Assembly: GCA_965223035.1 (NCBI GenBank) | Contig: OZ244980.1 | Coordinates: 5,518,001-5,582,000, forward strand | Length of the DNA: 64,000 bases | DNA from: CAMDPA01 sp965223035 | Lineage (GTDB): Bacteria; Pseudomonadota; Alphaproteobacteria; Rhizobiales; Hyphomicrobiaceae | Reading direction: 5' to 3' | Shown here: one piece after another, positions 61,079-64,000 of the stretch | Layout of the letters: each line of letters opens with the position of its first letter | How positions within the stretch are numbered: the stretch's first letter is position 1 | Notes under the pieces: model-generated | Told to the model about the DNA's origin: nothing | Databases searched by the model: none | The model's input: the letters and a program-made list of their open reading frames with translations, nothing else | Translations under genes and position numbers: made by a program

Positions 61079-62272
61079 TTAATAGATCTCCACGATCTCC
61101 TCGGGATAATGGTGGAGCCGCTCGCCCGGACCGCGCTCGCCGATCAGGTAGTTATCACACACCCATGAGGCTTGCCCATTGATGATATAGGTGGGATGCA
61201 CCACAATGTTGGTGTCGGCCTCGATCGCGAGCGGCTCGTCATGCCTGATCAACGGGCGCTCGACCAGATCATATCCCTGGCCATGGCAGTAAAGGCGAGC
61301 TTCGGGCGGGCGACCATTGGCCTGCATGAAGGCGTTGTACTCGTCCCAAATCGCTTTGCACGGTGTACCAGGCCGCAAAAGATCAAGCGTGAACTGACGC
61401 GCTTGCAGCGTAAACTGAAACTCGTCCTGCATCTGTTGGGGGACCTTGCCGAGCACGCATGTGCGCCCCAGCTCGGTATAAAATCCGCCGGGACCACTAT
61501 CTTCAACGAGCAACATGAAATAGTCACCCTCTTCGATCAGCCGATTCTGATAATGGCGTTGTGAGATCATCGCCGGCGTCCCAAGCGGGGCGGAGACACA
61601 AAGATAAATGCCGTTCTCGCTGCCATGGCGTTGACTGTAACACTGGGCGATAGCGGCGACATCGCGCTCGCGCATGCCGGGCTCAATGGCGGCAAAGGCG
61701 GCGCGCATCGCCCCATCCTGCATGCGAGCGGTGCGCGTGATCAACTGCTGCTCCTCGGCGCTCTTGACGATCTTGATCCTGTCGACGAGTTCCGAGGCAT
61801 CGACGAATTGGGCCTGTGGGAACTCTTTACGCATGTGGTCCGACACAGCGGCCGACATCTGATAGCGGCCGACCAGCCCGATGGTACCATGGGCGTAGGG
61901 CTGCAGGGCCTTGGCGGCCAACTCCGGATCGTAGGGAGCCGTGTAGTGACACGACGCATAGCTCGGTGTCGTCAAGCGCCGCTTTACGCCGCGGTGAACG
62001 CCGTCGCCAGCCGGCGCCACCTCCATGGCGAACGGTCCCTGTGACACCAATGTCATCTCATCATCGATCGGAAAAACCAGGGTGAGGGGATAGCCGTTGG
62101 TGGCGGGCAAATCCGTGAAATATTTGACGTAGCCACCCATGTGGTCGTTGTTGTTCTGCAGCAAGAGAACATCGATGTTGGCCCGCTTCATGGCAGCGCG
62201 AACGGCGCTCCAGCGACGCTCCAGCTCGGCCGTCGAAATCGGCATGTTCAGGCGTTCAGACAATCCGGTCAT
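61079..62272 (-). CDS. M24-family protein (creatinase/aminopeptidase fold)
   Basis: A 397-residue pita-bread-fold protein (N-terminal domain RWSAVRAAMKRANIDVLLLQ; C-terminal metallopeptidase-like domain). The usual metal ligands Asp-Asp-His-Glu-Glu are only partly visible: LVEDSGPGGFYTELGRTCVL has Asp then Glu, LYCHGQGYDLVERP has His, but the last glutamates are unclear in WVCDNYLIGERG. It could be an amidohydrolase-like member (creatinase, DoeA-like), or a metal-free relative. Flanked by the two D-2-hydroxyacid dehydrogenase genes. Confidence 0.85.
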   Translation of the reverse strand: MTGLSERLNMPISTAELERRWSAVRAAMKRANIDVLLLQNNNDHMGGYVKYFTDLPATNGYPLTLVFPIDDEMTLVSQGPFAMEVAPAGDGVHRGVKRRLTTPSYASCHYTAPYDPELAAKALQPYAHGTIGLVGRYQMSAAVSDHMRKEFPQAQFVDASELVDRIKIVKSAEEQQLITRTARMQDGAMRAAFAAIEPGMRERDVAAIAQCYSQRHGSENGIYLCVSAPLGTPAMISQRHYQNRLIEEGDYFMLLVEDSGPGGFYTELGRTCVLGKVPQQMQDEFQFTLQARQFTLDLLRPGTPCKAIWDEYNAFMQANGRPPEARLYCHGQGYDLVERPLIRHDEPLAIEADTNIVVHPTYIINGQASWVCDNYLIGERGPGERLHHYPEEIVEIY

Positions 62273-62548
62273 GGCTCGGGCTCCTTCTCGCCGGCTGAGC
62301 TTTTCACCCCTCCCTCAGCTGGTTGTGCAACCGCATCTGGCTCACCCGCTGAGGTAAGAAGCGCAAAGGGCGCGCCGCACATCGTTCGGGCTGCTGGCAA
62401 TCACGCTCATCGCGCCTGCGAAGGTGCTAGGCCCTGCATCCGAATTGGCCGATCACGGCGGCATGCGATAAGGCCATGCTGCGTTGAAGTGCGCAAGGTG
62501 CTCGCGCGAGCGGATTTGAGGGTGGTCGCGCGAGCACCGGCCCGCTAG
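62273..62548. other. Intergenic region, divergent promoters
   Basis: About 275 bases between the M24 gene and the second dehydrogenase gene. No gene or A/B element; a 14-bp tandem repeat adjoins it. Confidence 0.4.
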
Positions 62549-62602
62549 CTTAAGGCCACCATCTTAAGGCCACCATCTTAGGGACACCATCTTAGGGACA
62601 CC
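62549..62602 (+). repeat. 14-bp tandem repeat (3.9 copies) before the dehydrogenase start
   Basis: Units CTTAAGGCCACCAT (x2) then CTTAGGGACACCAT and CTTAGGGACACC. It ends eight bases before the GTG start at 62610, so its TAGGGA may also act as ribosome-binding site. Copy number may vary between strains. Confidence 0.92.
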
Positions 62603-62609
62603 GCGTCAC

Positions 62610-63563
62610 GTGCCCAAGCTTCTGATCTTCCTGACCTTGCCGGAAGCAGTCCGCCGGCAGTATTGCGAAAAAATCGCGGCCAAGTTTCCCGACGTCGACC
62701 TTCAATTGGTCAGCACAAGTGAGGAGGCGTCAAAGGCCATTGCCGACGCGCACATGCTTATAACGTTCGGCGCGATGATGCGCGATGACGTGTTCCAGCG
62801 TGCGACGTCATTGAAGTGGGTGCACGCCTTGGGAACCGGCGTTGACGGTATCGCCGACGCGCCGTCGCTGCCGAAAGACGTCATCATCACATCAACGCGT
62901 GGCATCCACGGCGTGCCGATGTCGGAGATGGCGTTTTTGTTGATGTTGGCCCTGAGCCGGGATTTTCCGCGTACGGTCCGTGCGCAAGCGGCTAGCCGTT
63001 GGGAGCGCTGGCCGGCCAAACTGCTCAGCGGTAAGACCGCAGGCATTCTCGGCGTTGGCCTGATTGCCGAGGACTTGGCGCCGCGCTGCAAAGCCTTCGG
63101 GATGACCGTCATTGGCATTTCTGAGACAGAGCGCGCGGTGCCCGGCATCGACCGTTTCGTTGCCAGAGATCAACTCGATGATGCGGTCTCACGTATCGAC
63201 TACCTTATCGTTTTGGTCCCGTACGGGCCGGACACGCATCATCTGGTCGGCGCCAGGACGTTCACGGCGATGAAGCCCAGCGGCTACCTCATCAACATCG
63301 CCCGTGGCGGTGTCGTCGATGAGAAGGCTCTGGTTGAAGCCCTGAACGCCGGCGAGATCGCCGGCGCGGCGCTTGACACCTTTGTCGAGGAGCCATTGCC
63401 ACCGCACCACCCGCTCTGGTCGACGCCCAACACCATCATCACCCCACACCTCGGCGGCTTTTGCGACGTCTACGTCGACAACGCATTGCCGCAGTTCGAG
63501 ACCAACCTGCGCCACTTTCTCGATGGCAACCTGGAGCGGATGATCAACACCCACGCGCGATAG
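62610..63563 (+). CDS. D-2-hydroxyacid dehydrogenase
   Basis: A 317-residue NAD-dependent dehydrogenase with a complete catalytic triad: Arg in LINIARGGVVDEKALV, Glu in LDTFVEEPLPP, His in TPHLGGF. Rossmann motif GILGVGLIAEDLAP. It is paralogous to the gene at 60088. Start is GTG at 62610, preceded by a 14-bp tandem repeat containing TAGGGA. The two dehydrogenases flank an M24 gene, so a shared catabolic function is likely. Confidence 0.93.
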   Translation: MPKLLIFLTLPEAVRRQYCEKIAAKFPDVDLQLVSTSEEASKAIADAHMLITFGAMMRDDVFQRATSLKWVHALGTGVDGIADAPSLPKDVIITSTRGIHGVPMSEMAFLLMLALSRDFPRTVRAQAASRWERWPAKLLSGKTAGILGVGLIAEDLAPRCKAFGMTVIGISETERAVPGIDRFVARDQLDDAVSRIDYLIVLVPYGPDTHHLVGARTFTAMKPSGYLINIARGGVVDEKALVEALNAGEIAGAALDTFVEEPLPPHHPLWSTPNTIITPHLGGFCDVYVDNALPQFETNLRHFLDGNLERMINTHAR

Positions 63564-63574
63564 AATTTGCCGTT

Positions 63575-63685
63575 TATAGCGATTCCAAGCTTGCTGGACC
63601 CATCCCGGTTCCCCGCCCAGCCACCCACACAAGCCTGCCAGTGGGTCGCTGGATGTGGGGGCGGGCACGGTCTAACGGTCCGCCG
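63575..63685 (+). repeat. Hairpin element family A, copy A14 (degenerate)
   Basis: TATAGCGATTCCAAGCTTGC, TGGACCCATCCCGG, arm TTCCCCGCCCAGCCACCC, return arm GGGTCGCTGGATGTGGGGGC, GGGCACGG. It lies between the dehydrogenase stop and the TPP-enzyme stop. Confidence 0.75.
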
Positions 63686-64000
63686 TCGGGTGGGTGAAGG
63701 GCCACGGCGAAGCCTCCGTCCCGGTTGCCACCGGTACCTCGATGACCACCGGACCGGCCTCCTTAAAACCCTGCACAATGGCCGCTTGCAGCGCGGTGGG
63801 GTCGTTGCAGCGCACGCCCTTGGCGCCGAAACTTTCCGCTAGCATCACAAAGTCCGGATTGACCAGATCGGCGCCCAGCAGGCGGTTGTCATAATTGGTC
63901 AACTGGTCCCGCCGCACGTTGCCGAAGGCGTTGTTGTTGAAAATGATTGAGACCAGATTGATGCGGTGCTGCACCGCCGTCGCCAGCTCCTGTACGCCGA
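63672..64000 (-). CDS. Thiamine-pyrophosphate-dependent enzyme, C-terminal part
   Basis: This frame runs off the right edge (5' end missing). The visible 109 residues are the C-terminal TPP-binding domain: GVQELATAVQHRINLVSIIF, NNNAFGNVRRDQL, NPDFVMLAESFGAKGVR and ALQAAIVQGFKEAGPVVIEV, typical of acetolactate synthase-like decarboxylases and ligases. The specific reaction cannot be told from the tail. It is the downstream end of a minus-strand unit. Its end overlaps the decayed end of repeat A14. Confidence 0.88.
   Translation of the reverse strand, partial: GVQELATAVQHRINLVSIIFNNNAFGNVRRDQLTNYDNRLLGADLVNPDFVMLAESFGAKGVRCNDPTALQAAIVQGFKEAGPVVIEVPVATGTEASPWPFTHPTADR

Overview
This 64-kb window looks like chromosomal DNA of an alphaproteobacterium, probably from a Hyphomicrobiales- or Rhodospirillales-like lineage. 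That call rests on gene content, GC-rich coding and familiar family combinations: PuuD-type urate hydroxylase with molybdenum xanthine dehydrogenase, a MoxR/DUF58/DUF4381/Bat operon, BdhA, FkbM and a PobA flavoprotein. No rRNA, tRNA, phage or intact transposase gene was found, and genus cannot be assigned by eye.

Layout. 1-2242: a partial Ca2+/H+ antiporter and an MFS exporter, both minus strand. 3776-6448: a nitrate/taurine-type ABC importer, divergent from the purine block. 6927-21602: an almost complete purine/urate catabolism locus. On the plus strand are puuD, xdhA and xdhB. On the minus strand, converging on them, are a BMP-type nucleoside/purine ABC importer, guanine deaminase, HIU hydrolase, an allantoinase/OHCU-decarboxylase fusion, ureidoglycine aminohydrolase and ureidoglycolate lyase. 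Together they take guanine or xanthine through urate, 5-hydroxyisourate, OHCU, allantoin and allantoate to glyoxylate and urea. Only the allantoate amidohydrolase step is missing. A wrecked 8-oxoguanine deaminase gene lies just upstream.

23-45 kb is a patchwork of single genes: a ketosynthase-like protein lacking its cysteine, 3-hydroxybutyrate dehydrogenase, a broken patatin gene, bacterioferritin, a dienelactone hydrolase, a desaturase, an FkbM methyltransferase, a flavodoxin-like protein, SerA, an alpha-oxoamine synthase, a cNMP-binding protein, 4-hydroxybenzoate hydroxylase and a His-tailed EamA transporter. 45-53.3 kb is a minus-strand operon running moxR, alpha/beta hydrolase, DUF58, DUF4381, batA, batB, batD, htpX. 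53.8-64 kb holds two paralogous coiled-coil proteins, then IclR/P450, a tiny secreted peptide, a metallo-beta-lactamase-fold protein, a small monooxygenase-like protein, two D-2-hydroxyacid dehydrogenases flanking an M24 protein, and the end of a TPP enzyme.

The most unusual content is not a gene. Two families of interspersed hairpin elements occur about 31 times, almost always between genes or inside broken ones. Family A (14 copies, about 125 bp) is one long GC-rich hairpin followed by a small TCCGCCT palindrome and a GATCTAG end. Family B (17 copies, about 140 bp when full) is two AT-richer hairpins joined by a short linker, bounded by CTAG on both sides. The families share the ATGATCTAG end and are sometimes fused there. 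Stem arms vary in sequence but keep pairing. Five genes or pseudogenes use a TAG inside an element end as their stop codon. Element copies sit in the broken 8-oxoguanine deaminase gene, at the end of the patatin pseudogene, and inside the moxR/bat operon. Nothing in the window obviously mobilises them.
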